Source: Cohnella cholangitidis (GTDB lineage: Bacteria > Bacillota > Bacilli > Paenibacillales > Paenibacillaceae). From it: 64,000 bases of DNA. Of the stretch, positions 1-8,155 are shown one piece after another. Every line of letters begins with the position of its first letter. The stretch's first letter is position 1. Where the stretch lies: NCBI RefSeq assembly GCF_014107495.1, contig NZ_CP041969.1, positions 6,125,501 through 6,189,500 on the forward strand, read 5' to 3'. A model generated the notes under the pieces. It did no database searches and was not told the DNA's origin. It saw only the letters and a list, made by a program, of their open reading frames with translations. A program made the position numbers and the translations under genes.

Positions 1-1234
1 CAGTCTGGTCACCGACGATGTCAGAAGATCGGGCGCCGACCCGCAGCATTCCATAGAAGAACTCGCATCGCTGGCTGATACGGCCGGCGTTGCGGTTATC
101 GATTCCATTATGCAAAACCTGGACGTACCGGACAAAAGATATTTCGTCGGCAAAGGCAAAGCCCAGGAAATCCGCGAGTTGGCGGAGCAGACCGGCGCGA
201 CGACCGCGATCTTCGATCAAGAGTTGTCCGGCGCGCAGGTGCGCAACCTGGAAGAAATACTGGACATGAAGATTATCGACCGCACCCAGCTCATTTTGGA
301 TATATTCGCGGGACGCGCCAAGACGCGGGAGGGCATTCTTCAGGTGGAGCTTGCCCAGCTGTCTTATTTGCTTCCGAGATTGTCCGGTCATGGCAAAAAT
401 CTATCCCGGCTAGGCGGAGGGATCGGTACGAGGGGACCGGGCGAAACGAAGCTGGAGACCGACCGCAGGCACATCCGCAACCGGATTACCGAGCTGAAAC
501 GCCAATTAGAAGCGGTAACGGCCCATCGGAACCTGCATCGCGAGCGCCGGCGCAAAGTCGGCGCGGTTCAGGTCGCGCTCGTCGGCTATACGAACGCGGG
601 CAAATCGACTTTGCTTAGACAGTTGACGGAAGCCGACGTCCTGGCGGAAGACAAGCTGTTCGCCACCTTGGATCCGACTTCGCGCAACTTGATATTGCCG
701 AGCGGCAAAGAGATTATTTTAACGGATACGGTCGGTTTTATCCAGAACTTGCCACATGATCTCGTAGCGGCTTTTCGCGCCACTTTGGAAGAGGCGGCGG
801 AAGCCGATCTTCTGCTTCATGTCGTTGATGCTTCGTCTCCTATGCGCGTTCGTCAGCAGAAGGTCGTGGATGAAGTGCTTCAGGAGCTTGGCGCGGGAGG
901 CAAACCGACTCTGATCGTTTATAACAAAATCGATCTCAGCTCGGAGGAAGCTTTGTCGATGTTGACCGGCGGGCAGGACACGATTCGGGTAAACGCCTTT
1001 TTCGAGCAGGATATGACGCGTCTTAGGGAAGCGATCGAGGATCGGATTCTCGGCGAAGTGGCGGAGTTCCGGATTCCGGCGTCCCGCGGCGATTTGGCGG
1101 CATTAGTATACCGCGTCGGCGAAGTCTTGGAGCAGGATACGGACGAGGACTTCCTGGTGCTTAGCGTTCGGCTTAATCCGGCGGACATGGAGAAATCGGG
1201 ACGAGCGCTCGAGCCATATCGCGCATCCGAGTAA
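1..1234 (+). CDS. hflX: GTPase HflX (5' end outside the window)
   Basis: Ribosome-associated GTPase of the HflX family, which in other bacteria splits stalled or stress-damaged 70S ribosomes. The frame is already open at base 2; the first in-frame ATG is at 110, but residues encoded before it continue the HflX N-terminal domain, so the true start lies left of the window. Visible motifs are G1 (GYTNAGKST), the switch/G3 region (DTVGF) and G4 (NKID), preceded by a conserved Gly-rich segment (RLGGGIGTRGPGETKLE). A short C-terminal domain follows. It is the first gene of an hflX-ynbB-glnR-glnA arrangement also seen in Bacillus. Family assignment is certain; the role in this organism is inferred from family knowledge. 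Confidence 0.95.
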   Translation, partial: SLVTDDVRRSGADPQHSIEELASLADTAGVAVIDSIMQNLDVPDKRYFVGKGKAQEIRELAEQTGATTAIFDQELSGAQVRNLEEILDMKIIDRTQLILDIFAGRAKTREGILQVELAQLSYLLPRLSGHGKNLSRLGGGIGTRGPGETKLETDRRHIRNRITELKRQLEAVTAHRNLHRERRRKVGAVQVALVGYTNAGKSTLLRQLTEADVLAEDKLFATLDPTSRNLILPSGKEIILTDTVGFIQNLPHDLVAAFRATLEEAAEADLLLHVVDASSPMRVRQQKVVDEVLQELGAGGKPTLIVYNKIDLSSEEALSMLTGGQDTIRVNAFFEQDMTRLREAIEDRILGEVAEFRIPASRGDLAALVYRVGEVLEQDTDEDFLVLSVRLNPADMEKSGRALEPYRASE

Positions 1235-1272
1235 ATATCGTTTGTTTTTTCGATTCAGAAAGGGAGAACATA

Positions 1273-2541
1273 ATGCAGGTCCAAATACAAACAGAGTTTG
1301 AGCAGCAATGGGAGCAGTGGGCGGAAGCGGCGGAAGAACTGGCGGCTTCGCGGTTTCGCGTCATCGATCGGATCGTGGAGAACAATCAGGGAAAGGTTAT
1401 TCGTGCTTTCCAGAAGCACCGGGTGAGCGATTTTCATTTCGCGGCGTCTACCGGATACGGATATAACGACAGCGGCCGCGAGGTACTCGATCTCGTGTAC
1501 GCTGACGTATTCGGAGCCGAAGCGGCTATCGTAAGACCGCATCTCGTTTCGGGAACGCATACGATATCGGCAGCCTTGTTCGGTTGCTTGCGTCCCGGAG
1601 ACGAACTGCTGTTCGTTACGGGGCGGCCGTACGATACGCTGCATAAAGTCATCGGCAAGCCGGGAGACGGATTAGGTTCATTGGCCGATTGGGGCGTCCA
1701 TTCGAAAATCGTGCCGTTGCAAGCGGACGGAAGCGTCGATTGGGACGGCGTAGCGGCCGCGACGACGGAACGAACGAAAGTGTTCGCGATCCAACGTTCG
1801 AGAGGTTATGACTGGAGGCCGTCTTTCAGCGTGGATCAGATCGGAGAGATGGTATCCCGTATTAAATCGATATGTCCCGAAGGGATCATATTTGTAGATA
1901 ATTGCTACGGAGAGTTTACGGAAGAGAAGGAACCTACCGAAGTCGGCGTCGATTTGATCGCAGGGTCGCTCATCAAGAATCCGGGCGGCGGTCTGGCCGC
2001 TAGCGGCGGATATATCGCCGGCAAACAGCGTTTGGTCGAGCTCGCCGCTTATCGAATGACGGCTCCCGGAATCGGTGGAGAAGTCGGAGCGATGCTCGGA
2101 ACGACGCGTTCGATCTATCAGGGATTGTTCCTCGCTCCGCTGCTCGTGGGACAAGCCGTTCGCGGCAGCATTTTCGCATCGGCGATTTTCGCGAAGCTTG
2201 GCTTCGAGACTCATCCCCGTTGGGACGATCCCCGCACGGATCTTATTCAGGCGATCCGATTCGATGGCGCCGATCAACTCGTTCATTTCGTTCAATCGAT
2301 TCAAAAAGCGGCGGCGGTCGATGCCCATGTCGTGCCAGAACCGTGGGATATGCCGGGTTACGAGCATCCCGTCATCATGGCTGCGGGAACGTTCATTCAA
2401 GGGGGGAGCTTGGAGCTGTCGGCCGACGCTCCGGTTCGCGAGCCTTATATCGCCTATATGCAGGGAGGGCTCACTTACGCGCATGTGAAGTTTGCCGTAA
2501 AACAAGCTCTTAAGGAGTTTCGGACGCGCGGATATTTGTGA
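1273..2541 (+). CDS. ynbB: PLP-dependent methionine gamma-lyase family protein (YnbB)
   Basis: Fold-type I pyridoxal-phosphate enzyme of the YnbB group, often labelled aluminium resistance or methionine gamma-lyase-like; its real substrate is not established. The 422-residue length fits the family. The putative PLP lysine is K235 in GSLIKNPGGG, and the VDNCYGEF segment supplies the conserved Asp expected to contact the cofactor nitrogen. The ATG has a GGGAG ribosome binding site nine bases upstream. It lies 38 bp after hflX and ends before the glnR promoter, matching the order in Bacillus subtilis. The Cys/Met-type lyase function is inference from the fold only. Confidence 0.9.
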   Translation: MQVQIQTEFEQQWEQWAEAAEELAASRFRVIDRIVENNQGKVIRAFQKHRVSDFHFAASTGYGYNDSGREVLDLVYADVFGAEAAIVRPHLVSGTHTISAALFGCLRPGDELLFVTGRPYDTLHKVIGKPGDGLGSLADWGVHSKIVPLQADGSVDWDGVAAATTERTKVFAIQRSRGYDWRPSFSVDQIGEMVSRIKSICPEGIIFVDNCYGEFTEEKEPTEVGVDLIAGSLIKNPGGGLAASGGYIAGKQRLVELAAYRMTAPGIGGEVGAMLGTTRSIYQGLFLAPLLVGQAVRGSIFASAIFAKLGFETHPRWDDPRTDLIQAIRFDGADQLVHFVQSIQKAAAVDAHVVPEPWDMPGYEHPVIMAAGTFIQGGSLELSADAPVREPYIAYMQGGLTYAHVKFAVKQALKEFRTRGYL

Positions 2542-2568
2542 GTTTCGTCGCCAGAAACCTTACATGCC

Positions 2569-2597
2569 TTGACATGTTTTGGGGTCGAGGGTACAAT
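2569..2597 (+). promoter_or_regulatory. Sigma-A type promoter of glnR-glnA
   Basis: A perfect -35 TTGACA (2569-2574) and a near-consensus -10 TACAAT (2592-2597) are separated by 17 bp. The glnR start is about 40 bp downstream of the expected +1. I looked for the canonical GlnR operator TGTNA-N7-TNACA; half-sites TGTAA and TAACA occur just downstream of the -10 but are ten bases apart, so an exact operator is not seen. Confidence 0.75.
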
Positions 2598-2644
2598 GTA
2601 AGTGATTTCAATAACAACAAGTCAAGTTGGAAGGTTGGTATGAC

Positions 2645-3091
2645 ATGGGCGACGAGATTCGCAGGAATATGGCGTTGTTTCCGATCGGCATCGTAATGAA
2701 GCTGACCGACCTAACCGCCCGCCAAATTCGCTATTATGAGCAGCACGAATTGATTCAGCCGGCTCGTACGGACGGCAACCAACGTTTATTTTCTTTCAAT
2801 GATGTCGAGAGATTAATGGAAATTAAATCGTTGATCGAGAAGGGCGTAAATATCGCCGGAATCAAACAAGTCATGAACCCGGTAGGGCAGGACGAGAACG
2901 AAGGAACGATTATTAACGAGGTATCCGAAGTCAAGAGACGCGAGATGAGCGATTCCCAGCTTCACCGGATGCTCAAGCAACAGCTCATGACCGGCAAGCG
3001 GCCGGGTCAGGTTTCTCTGATTCAGGGCGAGTTATCCCGTTTTTCAAAAACAAATAAGACTAATATGAAGCATTCTAGGAGGCTGTCATGA
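2645..3091 (+). CDS. glnR: Nitrogen regulator GlnR (MerR family)
   Basis: MerR-type repressor of nitrogen genes that in Bacillus binds DNA when activated by feedback-inhibited glutamine synthetase. The N-terminal winged helix contains the family hallmark RQIRYYE, and the C-terminal tail is the part known to sense GlnA. I chose ATG 2645 (MGDEIRRNM, as in homologues) preceded by GGAAGG; a TTG six codons earlier is in frame but has no good ribosome binding site. The reading frame runs into glnA with a 4-bp overlap, but the last residues after GELSRF are atypical. One extra T in the 3040-3044 run would give the usual ending SRFFKNK and a stop at about 3057. Confidence 0.95.
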   Translation: MGDEIRRNMALFPIGIVMKLTDLTARQIRYYEQHELIQPARTDGNQRLFSFNDVERLMEIKSLIEKGVNIAGIKQVMNPVGQDENEGTIINEVSEVKRREMSDSQLHRMLKQQLMTGKRPGQVSLIQGELSRFSKTNKTNMKHSRRLS

Positions 3092-4416
3092 CTTATACCC
3101 GCGAGGACATTACTCGGATTGCCAAAGAACAGAACGTTCGGTTCATTCGTTTGCAGTTTACGGATTTGCTGGGATCGATCAAGAACGTGGAAATTCCGGT
3201 CAGCCAATTGGAGAAGGCGCTCGACAACAAAATGATGTTCGACGGCTCTTCGATCGAAGGGTATGTTCGCATCGAGGAATCGGACATGTACCTGTATCCG
3301 GATCTGAGCACTTGGGTCGTATTCCCGTGGGTTACGGAGAATAAAGTCGCCCGTCTTATTTGCGACATCTATATGCCGGACGGAACGCCGTTCGCGGGAG
3401 ATCCGCGCGGCATTCTGAAACGCGCTTTGCAAGAAGCGGAAGAGATGGGGTTCACGACGATGAACGTCGGTCCCGAGCCGGAGTTTTTCCTGTTCCAGAC
3501 CGATGAGAAGGGCAACCCTACGATGGAGCTTAACGATCAAGGCGGATATTTCGACTTGGCGCCGACGGATCTGGGCGAGAACTGCCGCCGCGATATCGTG
3601 CTGATGCTGGAAGAGATGGGCTTCGAAATCGAAGCTTCTCACCATGAGGTCGCTCCGGGCCAACACGAAATCGACTTCAAATACGCTCCCGCCATTAAAG
3701 CGGCAGACCAAATTCAAACGTTCAAGCTCGTCGTTAAGACGATCGCGCGCCAACATGGCTTGCACGCGACGTTCATGCCTAAGCCGCTGTTCGGAATGAA
3801 CGGCTCCGGCATGCACGCTCATCAATCGTTGTTCCGCGGCAAAGAGAACGCCTTTTATGACGCGAACGACAAGCTCGGCTTAAGTAACGTTGCCCGTCAT
3901 TACATGGCAGGCATACTGCGCCATGCCCGCGGAATCGCGGCGATTACGAATCCGACAGTCAACTCTTATAAACGTCTCGTGCCTGGTTACGAAGCGCCTT
4001 GTTACGTAGCCTGGTCCGCAAGCAACCGCAGTCCGATGATTCGGATTCCGGCGTCCCGCGGCTTAAGCACGCGTATCGAAGTTCGTAACCCGGATCCGGC
4101 TGCTAATCCGTATTTGGCTCTCGCCGTCATGTTGAAAGCCGGCTTGGACGGAATCAACAACAAATTGCCGATTCCGGCGCCGGTCGATCGCAACATCTAC
4201 GTGATGAGCGAAGAAGAGCGTCAAGACGCAGGCATTCCGAGCCTTCCGATCAACTTGAAGGAAGCTCTCGCCGAATTGCTGCGCGACGACATTATTTGCG
4301 AAGCGCTTGGCGATCATGCGTTAAGCCACTTCTACGAGCTGAAAGAAATCGAGTGGGATATGTACCGGACGCAAGTCCACCAGTGGGAACGCGACCAGTA
4401 CTTGACGATGTATTAA
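3088..4416 (+). CDS. glnA: Type I glutamine synthetase (GSI-alpha)
   Basis: Makes glutamine from glutamate, ammonia and ATP; a dodecameric cytoplasmic enzyme. The 442-residue length is that of the Gram-positive GSI-alpha class, which is feedback-inhibited by glutamine rather than adenylylated. Visible family motifs are the N-terminal beta-grasp loop [11 protein letters not shown], the catalytic GPEPEFF segment with metal-ligand glutamates, [10 protein letters not shown] with the substrate-binding region, and [20 protein letters not shown] lies five bases before the ATG. It is cotranscribed with glnR from the promoter upstream of glnR and ends at a strong terminator. In Bacillus the inhibited enzyme acts with GlnR and TnrA; that regulatory role is inferred here. 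Confidence 0.98.
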   Translation: MTYTREDITRIAKEQNVRFIRLQFTDLLGSIKNVEIPVSQLEKALDNKMMFDGSSIEGYVRIEESDMYLYPDLSTWVVFPWVTENKVARLICDIYMPDGTPFAGDPRGILKRALQEAEEMGFTTMNVGPEPEFFLFQTDEKGNPTMELNDQGGYFDLAPTDLGENCRRDIVLMLEEMGFEIEASHHEVAPGQHEIDFKYAPAIKAADQIQTFKLVVKTIARQHGLHATFMPKPLFGMNGSGMHAHQSLFRGKENAFYDANDKLGLSNVARHYMAGILRHARGIAAITNPTVNSYKRLVPGYEAPCYVAWSASNRSPMIRIPASRGLSTRIEVRNPDPAANPYLALAVMLKAGLDGINNKLPIPAPVDRNIYVMSEEERQDAGIPSLPINLKEALAELLRDDIICEALGDHALSHFYELKEIEWDMYRTQVHQWERDQYLTMY

Positions 4417-4428
4417 TAAGCGGAACGG

Positions 4429-4465
4429 AACCCTTCGGCGCTTTGGCGCTGAGGGGTTTTCTTTC
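4429..4465 (+). terminator. Rho-independent terminator of glnRA
   Basis: AACCC...GCGC pairs with GCGC...GGGTT around a short loop and is followed by TTTTCTTT. It starts about 12 bp after the glnA stop. Confidence 0.8.
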
Positions 4466-4467
4466 GT

Positions 4468-4521
4468 AACCCCGTAACCCCGTAACCCCGCAACCCCGCA
4501 ACCCCGCAACCCCGCAACCCG
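4468..4521. repeat. Tandem 8-bp repeat AACCCCGY, about 6.5 copies
   Basis: Six full units and a partial seventh follow the glnA terminator directly. The first two units end in GT and the next four in GC; the last is cut to AACCC. Such an exact short array is typical of a slippage-prone microsatellite. No reading frame of interest crosses it. Confidence 0.9.
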
Positions 4522-4531
4522 AACTAATGAA

Positions 4532-4715
4532 TAACTGTATAAATACAGTTAAATGATAAGAAATCCGAGCAATCAACTGAAATAAATGTATAAATACGTT
4601 TATTTCTTTCAATAACTATAAATTTTGCGGGTTTCACACAGGATAACTGTATAAATCCAGTTATTTTAGCCAACACGGCTAACTATCAACTTTTTAACTG
4701 TATTAATACATTTAA
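4532..4715. repeat. Array of four related palindromes, consensus TAACTGTATAAATACAGTTA
   Basis: This is the core of the 514-bp gene-free gap between glnA and lexA. Four AT-rich inverted repeats lie at 4532-4551 (perfect except for the central bases), 4580-4605, 4643-4664 and 4694-4715. Their centres are about 51, 61 and 51 bp apart, close to whole multiples of a helical turn. The left and right arms are TAACTGTAT and ATACAGTTA, with base changes in copies two to four. No T-tract follows them, so they are not simple terminators. The remainder of the gap (4716-4860) shows no gene or clear signal to me. Confidence 0.85.
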
Positions 4716-4860
4716 TTTTGAGGTTAAGCGTAGAAATGACAGACAACATTATTTTTAAGCAAGATTCATGAGGGATGAGTTTTAGAGAGGAAACGGAAAC
4801 GGACCTCTAGCAGAGTCTATAGATAAAGATGAAAATCCCCATAGGCGCACATTAACTAAC

Positions 4861-4909
4861 AAAGGACTGCCTCGACAGGTCATCAATCGACCAACTGAGA
4901 CAGTCCTTT
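4861..4909 (-). terminator. Hairpin downstream of lexA
   Basis: AAAGGACTG pairs with CAGTCCTTT; inside it CTC pairs with GAG and GGTC with GACC, giving a three-tier stem. On the minus strand the stem is followed by only a weak T-rich tail. It sits 21 bp beyond the lexA stop codon and is probably its terminator. Confidence 0.65.
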
Positions 4910-4930
4910 GTAAACAAACAACGATAGATC

Positions 4931-5554
4931 TTACATGAAAGATCGGATTAAGCCGATTACTTTGCCCAGAATGCTCACATTCGGCAAACGAATAGGCTCC
5001 ATGCTGGAATTCTCGGGCTGAAGACGAATGTGGTCTTTCTCTTTGTAGAAGGTTTTGACGGTTGCCTCGTTTTCTTCGGTCATCGCGACGACAATGTCTC
5101 CGTTCAACGCAGTAGGCTGTTGACGAACAATAACGTAGTCGCCGTTGTGGATTCCGGCTTCGATCATACTATCGCCCGCTACGGAAAGCATGAAGACCGG
5201 CTGGTCGCCTACCATATTAATTGGAAGCGGATAGTATTCCTCGATGTTCTCCGTAGCCGTAATCGGTACCCCTGCCGTAACTTTTCCTAAGAGGGGGATC
5301 GGACGGACGGAGGACGAGATTCTGTAAATGGAGTCGTCTTCGTCTCCGAGAATCTCGATTGCCCGAGGTTTGGTCGGATCGCGACGAATAAGGCCTTTCT
5401 TCTCCAAGCGGTCGAGATGACCGTGGACAGTAGAGCTGGAAGCGAGCCCTACGGCTTCGCCGATCTCGCGGACGGAAGGAGGATAACCCTTCTCCCGTAC
5501 TTCATTCTTGATGAATTCAAGTATGGAATTCTGGCGATTGGACATCTTGGACAC
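4931..5554 (-). CDS. lexA: SOS repressor LexA
   Basis: Transcriptional repressor of the DNA-damage response, inactivated by RecA-stimulated self-cleavage. The 207-residue protein has an N-terminal winged helix (about 1-65, [20 protein letters not shown]) and a C-terminal S24 peptidase domain. The cleavage bond is A94-G95, the catalytic serine S129 (GDSM) and the lysine K167. The start is GTG 5554, six bases after GGGAGGG; an in-frame ATG three codons in is too far from that site. It is divergent from the yneA-like gene, and five LexA boxes lie between them, so autoregulation is expected. Confidence 0.98.
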   Translation of the reverse strand: MSKMSNRQNSILEFIKNEVREKGYPPSVREIGEAVGLASSSTVHGHLDRLEKKGLIRRDPTKPRAIEILGDEDDSIYRISSSVRPIPLLGKVTAGVPITATENIEEYYPLPINMVGDQPVFMLSVAGDSMIEAGIHNGDYVIVRQQPTALNGDIVVAMTEENEATVKTFYKEKDHIRLQPENSSMEPIRLPNVSILGKVIGLIRSFM

Positions 5555-5590
5555 GCCAAACCCTCCCTATGTATTAGCTCATGATGACAA

Positions 5591-5703
5591 ATTATAACAC
5601 AGAACCCGAGTTCGTACAAACATTCGTTCTTCCGAACAAACGTTCCGAATTTTGTTGACATGAACATACGTTCGTGTTACGATGACACCAGAACAAATGT
5701 TTG
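5591..5703. promoter_or_regulatory. Divergent lexA / yneA promoters with five LexA (SOS) boxes
   Basis: Boxes of the form GAAC-N4-GTTC or close variants lie at 5601-5614, 5617-5630, 5633-5646 (an exact match to the Bacillus consensus CGAACRNRYGTTYC), 5661-5674 and 5690-5703. For lexA (minus strand) TTGTAC and TATAAT are 17 bp apart (5614-5619 and 5591-5596), with a box in the spacer and another over the -35. For the yneA-like gene TTGACA (5655-5660) and TACGAT (5678-5683) are 17 bp apart, with a box filling the spacer and one just downstream of the -10. Confidence 0.92.
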
Positions 5704-5714
5704 GGGTGAACTTA

Positions 5715-6116
5715 ATGGTGCATTCTTGGGTAACCGTAGGCTCTGCTAACGTATCTAACATCCGTAAATCTGCTCCTTATAAGTCGGGACGTGCTGTCAT
5801 GCAGCGTACTTCCGCGGCTCGGAATTGGAAGTTTGCAAGGAGCGTTTTCTTTTTGTTCGCATTCCTGATTCTGTTTAGCGGTTTCGCGCTTTTCCATACA
5901 TTCGCTTCCTCGGAAGAAACAACGCCTGCTACTAGCGAGGAGATTGTAATTTCCGTAGACAGCGGTGATACGCTATGGGAAATCGCCAGAGACTACAAGA
6001 AGGATTCCATGGATACGCGCCAAGCCGTTCATCATATCGTTCAAAGGAATGGGCTGTCTACTTCCGAGGTCAGTGTTGGCCAGTCATTGATTATACCGGC
6101 TCGGATAATTCCATAA
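5715..6116 (+). CDS. yneA: YneA-like SOS cell-division suppressor with LysM domain
   Basis: Small membrane-anchored protein with one transmembrane helix (about residues 41-61) and a C-terminal LysM domain that begins near VDSGDTLWEIA and ends NGLSTSEVSVGQSLIIPA. In Bacillus YneA is made during the SOS response and delays septation. Location opposite lexA, with two LexA boxes in its promoter, supports the same role. I start it at ATG 5715, five bases after GGGGTG; an upstream in-frame ATG at 5682 would lie on the -10 and is unlikely. Compared with Bacillus YneA it has a longer cytoplasmic N-terminus, so the name rests on context plus domain layout. Confidence 0.85.
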   Translation: MVHSWVTVGSANVSNIRKSAPYKSGRAVMQRTSAARNWKFARSVFFLFAFLILFSGFALFHTFASSEETTPATSEEIVISVDSGDTLWEIARDYKKDSMDTRQAVHHIVQRNGLSTSEVSVGQSLIIPARIIP

Positions 6117-6137
6117 CCTATATTTAACAACACTTCC

Positions 6138-6164
6138 AGACCGGAGACTTCCGGTCTTTTTTTT
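6138..6164 (+). terminator. Rho-independent terminator after yneA-like gene
   Basis: AGACCGGA and TTCCGGTCT form an 8-bp stem with a three-base loop followed by eight T residues. Confidence 0.93.
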
Positions 6165-6240
6165 GCGTATGCGCTCTTCTTGACAACATATCTGCGAAAA
6201 TGGCAAAGTAGAGTAGGATTGAAAGGGGAGTGAGACTGAA

Positions 6241-6438
6241 ATGGAAATGGACAAATTGATCAATAGAATTAACGAGTTATCCCGTAAAAATAAAACCGAA
6301 GGCTTGAACGAGAGCGAGCTAGCCGAGCGCGATCTTCTCCGTCGGCAATATATTTCAATATTCAAACAAAATTTCCGTCAGGAACTGGATCGTATCGAGA
6401 TCGTCGACGAACCGGGCGAGCCTACGATCAAGCATTAA
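6241..6438 (+). CDS. ynzC: DUF896 family protein YnzC
   Basis: A 65-residue cytoplasmic helical-hairpin protein of the DUF896/UPF0291 family, found near lexA-yneA in Bacillus as well. The two predicted helices are about residues 3-18 and 23-50, with the conserved ELSRKNKTEGL turn between them and the RQ-Y motif in the second. Function is unknown; Bacillus YnzC is linked to the SOS locus by position only. GGGGAG precedes the ATG. No LexA box is seen in front of it, and a terminator separates it from the yneA-like gene. Confidence 0.92.
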   Translation: MEMDKLINRINELSRKNKTEGLNESELAERDLLRRQYISIFKQNFRQELDRIEIVDEPGEPTIKH

Positions 6439-6452
6439 TAAGGAGGAAGTTT

Positions 6453-6971
6453 ATGTCCCGCTCATGGGAACGAATGGTTGAGAAAAATTCTAAGCAAATT
6501 AACAAGCGCCGCAAAAAAGAAGGCAAAAAAGGCATTAGCTCCAGCGCGCCGCAGATCGATCGTTTTCAAGGACGGAATTACGTCGTTCCGATTTTGTTGC
6601 TCATGCTGATCGTGTTATATATTACGCTCGCGCAGCCTTGGTCCGACTCCTTCATGCAAGACCAGACGCTGTTCTGGGTAACGATCGGATGTTATGTCGT
6701 CCTAGCGTTGTTCTACTATATGCGCCGTCCTTATTTGGCCGTCAGCCGAGACACGCTTGAAACGCGTAAGTTTACCGGGTATAAAACATTGCGTCCGACT
6801 GAAATTCGTAAAATTACGATCCAACCGGGGTATGTCATCGTGGAATCCGTTAAGGGCGCGAATTGGGTTTTCTCGCGATTAATGAATCGCTTCCCGATCG
6901 AACGCATGGAGGAAAGGCTGAAGACGTTCACGGAGCTTCATAAGATTGATTGGGAAGTTAAAAAGAAGTGA
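6453..6971 (+). CDS. Conserved two-helix membrane protein of unknown function
   Basis: I do not recognise a named family. The protein (172 residues) has a very basic N-terminus rich in Lys/Arg (about residues 10-27), two transmembrane helices at about 43-60 and 73-90, and a C-terminal soluble region with alternating beta-type residues that could be a PH-like (bPH2) domain (LETRKFTGYKTLRPTEIRKI). The positive-inside rule places both ends in the cytoplasm. AGGAGG precedes the start. It is 14 bp after ynzC and 12 bp before the HAD gene, so the three probably form one operon. Confidence 0.75.
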   Translation: MSRSWERMVEKNSKQINKRRKKEGKKGISSSAPQIDRFQGRNYVVPILLLMLIVLYITLAQPWSDSFMQDQTLFWVTIGCYVVLALFYYMRRPYLAVSRDTLETRKFTGYKTLRPTEIRKITIQPGYVIVESVKGANWVFSRLMNRFPIERMEERLKTFTELHKIDWEVKKK

Positions 6972-6983
6972 GGAGAAATCACC

Positions 6984-7778
6984 ATGTCGGTCAAGGCTGT
7001 TCTGTTTGATTTGGACGATACGTTATTGTGGGACGACCGGAGCGTAAGCGAGGCGTTTAAGGACACTTGCAGATTGGCCGCGGAAGCGGTCGGACTGAAT
7101 GAGGAAGAGCTTGAAGCGTCCGTGCGTCGCGAAGCCCGAGCGCTGTACGAAACTTACGAAACTTTCGGATTTACGCAGATGATCGGGATCAATCCATTCG
7201 AAGCTCTGTGGGGAAAATTCGAACGCGGAGAACATCCGATGTTTCGTAAGCTGCAGCAACTGGCACCGGATTATCGCGTGAACGCTTGGACGAAAGGACT
7301 TGCCGCGGTTGGCGTGGACAACCCCGAGCTAGGCCGGAAATTAGCTGAATTTTTCCCAGCCCAACGGCGCAATTTGAAGTACGTATACGAGGAAACATTC
7401 GCCGTTTTGGACGAGCTGAAAGGCAAGTACAAGCTGCTGCTTCTGACCAACGGTTCTCCCGACCTTCAGCAAGAGAAGCTGGACGGGATGCCCGATCTGA
7501 TTCCTTATTTCGATTCCATCGTCATCTCGGGCAACTTCGGCGAAGGCAAACCATCGCCGAAACTGTTTGCTCACGCGATGGAGCAAATCGGGATTTCCCC
7601 TGAAGAAGGCATCATGGTAGGGGATAAGCTGACGACCGATATTCTTGGCGCGAATCGCGTCGGAATGACATCGGTATGGATCAATCGTCACGGTGCCGTT
7701 CGTAACGACGAGATCATTCCGGCTTACGAGATCAAGTCGCTGACCGAGCTTCACGGACTACTCAAACAATTGGGATAA
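6984..7778 (+). CDS. HAD family hydrolase
   Basis: Haloacid dehalogenase-superfamily phosphatase. Motif I is DLDDT with nucleophile D9 and general acid D11; motif II is the TNGSP segment; motif III lysine lies in GKPSPKLF; motif IV is VGDKLTTD. A helical C1 cap occupies about residues 20-110, which usually indicates small phosphorylated metabolites such as nucleotides or sugars. The substrate cannot be read from the sequence. It is the last gene of the ynzC cluster. Confidence 0.92.
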   Translation: MSVKAVLFDLDDTLLWDDRSVSEAFKDTCRLAAEAVGLNEEELEASVRREARALYETYETFGFTQMIGINPFEALWGKFERGEHPMFRKLQQLAPDYRVNAWTKGLAAVGVDNPELGRKLAEFFPAQRRNLKYVYEETFAVLDELKGKYKLLLLTNGSPDLQQEKLDGMPDLIPYFDSIVISGNFGEGKPSPKLFAHAMEQIGISPEEGIMVGDKLTTDILGANRVGMTSVWINRHGAVRNDEIIPAYEIKSLTELHGLLKQLG

Positions 7779-7793
7779 ACGTAAACAGTCTTC

Positions 7794-7819
7794 CGCCTCG
7801 ATGCGGGAGGCTTTTTTTT
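7794..7819 (+). terminator. Terminator-like hairpin after the HAD gene
   Basis: GCCTC and GAGGC pair around a seven-base loop and are followed by eight T residues. The stem is short, but the T-tract is good. Confidence 0.7.
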
Positions 7820-7906
7820 GCGACTTATTGTGACTTAGTTACAGAAGGACTAGTCCGTTGACCGTTACTATGGAAATAGGAAACGGAAAATAACGGAGGG
7901 ATACGA

Positions 7907-8095
7907 ATGAAAAACGTAGGAAGCATGGATATGGTTTTGCGGATGCTCTTAGGAATGGCGCTTATCAGTCTGTTATTCATCGTAGATGGCAATATGAAAT
8001 TTATCGGAGTGTTGGGAATCCCGGTGATGTTAACAGGATTGATGAGATTCTGTCTCATGTATAGAATGTTGGGCATCAATACTTGTAAGCGTTGA
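7907..8095 (+). CDS. DUF2892 (YgaP-like) small membrane protein
   Basis: A 62-residue protein with the DUF2892 pattern: an N-terminal MKNVGSMD segment followed by two closely spaced hydrophobic helices (about residues 10-26 and 29-46). In other bacteria this domain is found alone or fused to rhodanese. No catalytic residues are present; the function is unknown. GGAGGG lies eight to thirteen bases before the ATG. The gene stands alone, with terminators on both sides. Confidence 0.8.
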   Translation: MKNVGSMDMVLRMLLGMALISLLFIVDGNMKFIGVLGIPVMLTGLMRFCLMYRMLGINTCKR

Positions 8096-8105
8096 GGCAA
8101 CGAAC

Positions 8106-8142
8106 AAAAAAGGAGCCCTCCCGTCAGGGGAGAGGCTCCTAT
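8106..8142 (-). terminator. Terminator between DUF2892 gene and mtnD
   Basis: AGGAGC-CTCCC and GGGAG-GCTCCT form a long stem. A six-A run on its left gives a T-tract on the minus strand, so it mainly serves mtnD; it may also stop the plus-strand gene. Confidence 0.85.
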
Positions 8143-8155
8143 AACGTTTAGATGA

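Noticed and set aside
2075-2513. Open frames overlapping ynbB and many other genes in alternative frames
   Set aside because: They overlap well-recognised coding sequences, lack ribosome binding sites and have biased Arg/Ser-rich composition typical of shadow frames.
2597-2616. GlnR operator between promoter and glnR (TGTAA...TAACA)
   Set aside because: The half-sites are ten bases apart instead of the seven required by TGTNA-N7-TNACA, so I do not call it an operator.
4532-4715. The palindromes as sites for the local LexA
   Set aside because: The neighbouring lexA is the Firmicute type, whose own boxes are GAAC-N4-GTTC. The palindromes have a different half-site, and a gap two bases shorter than the gammaproteobacterial box.
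4532-4715. The palindrome array as a CRISPR
   Set aside because: The units are palindromic and diverge from each other, there are only four, spacers are of unequal composition and no cas genes occur.
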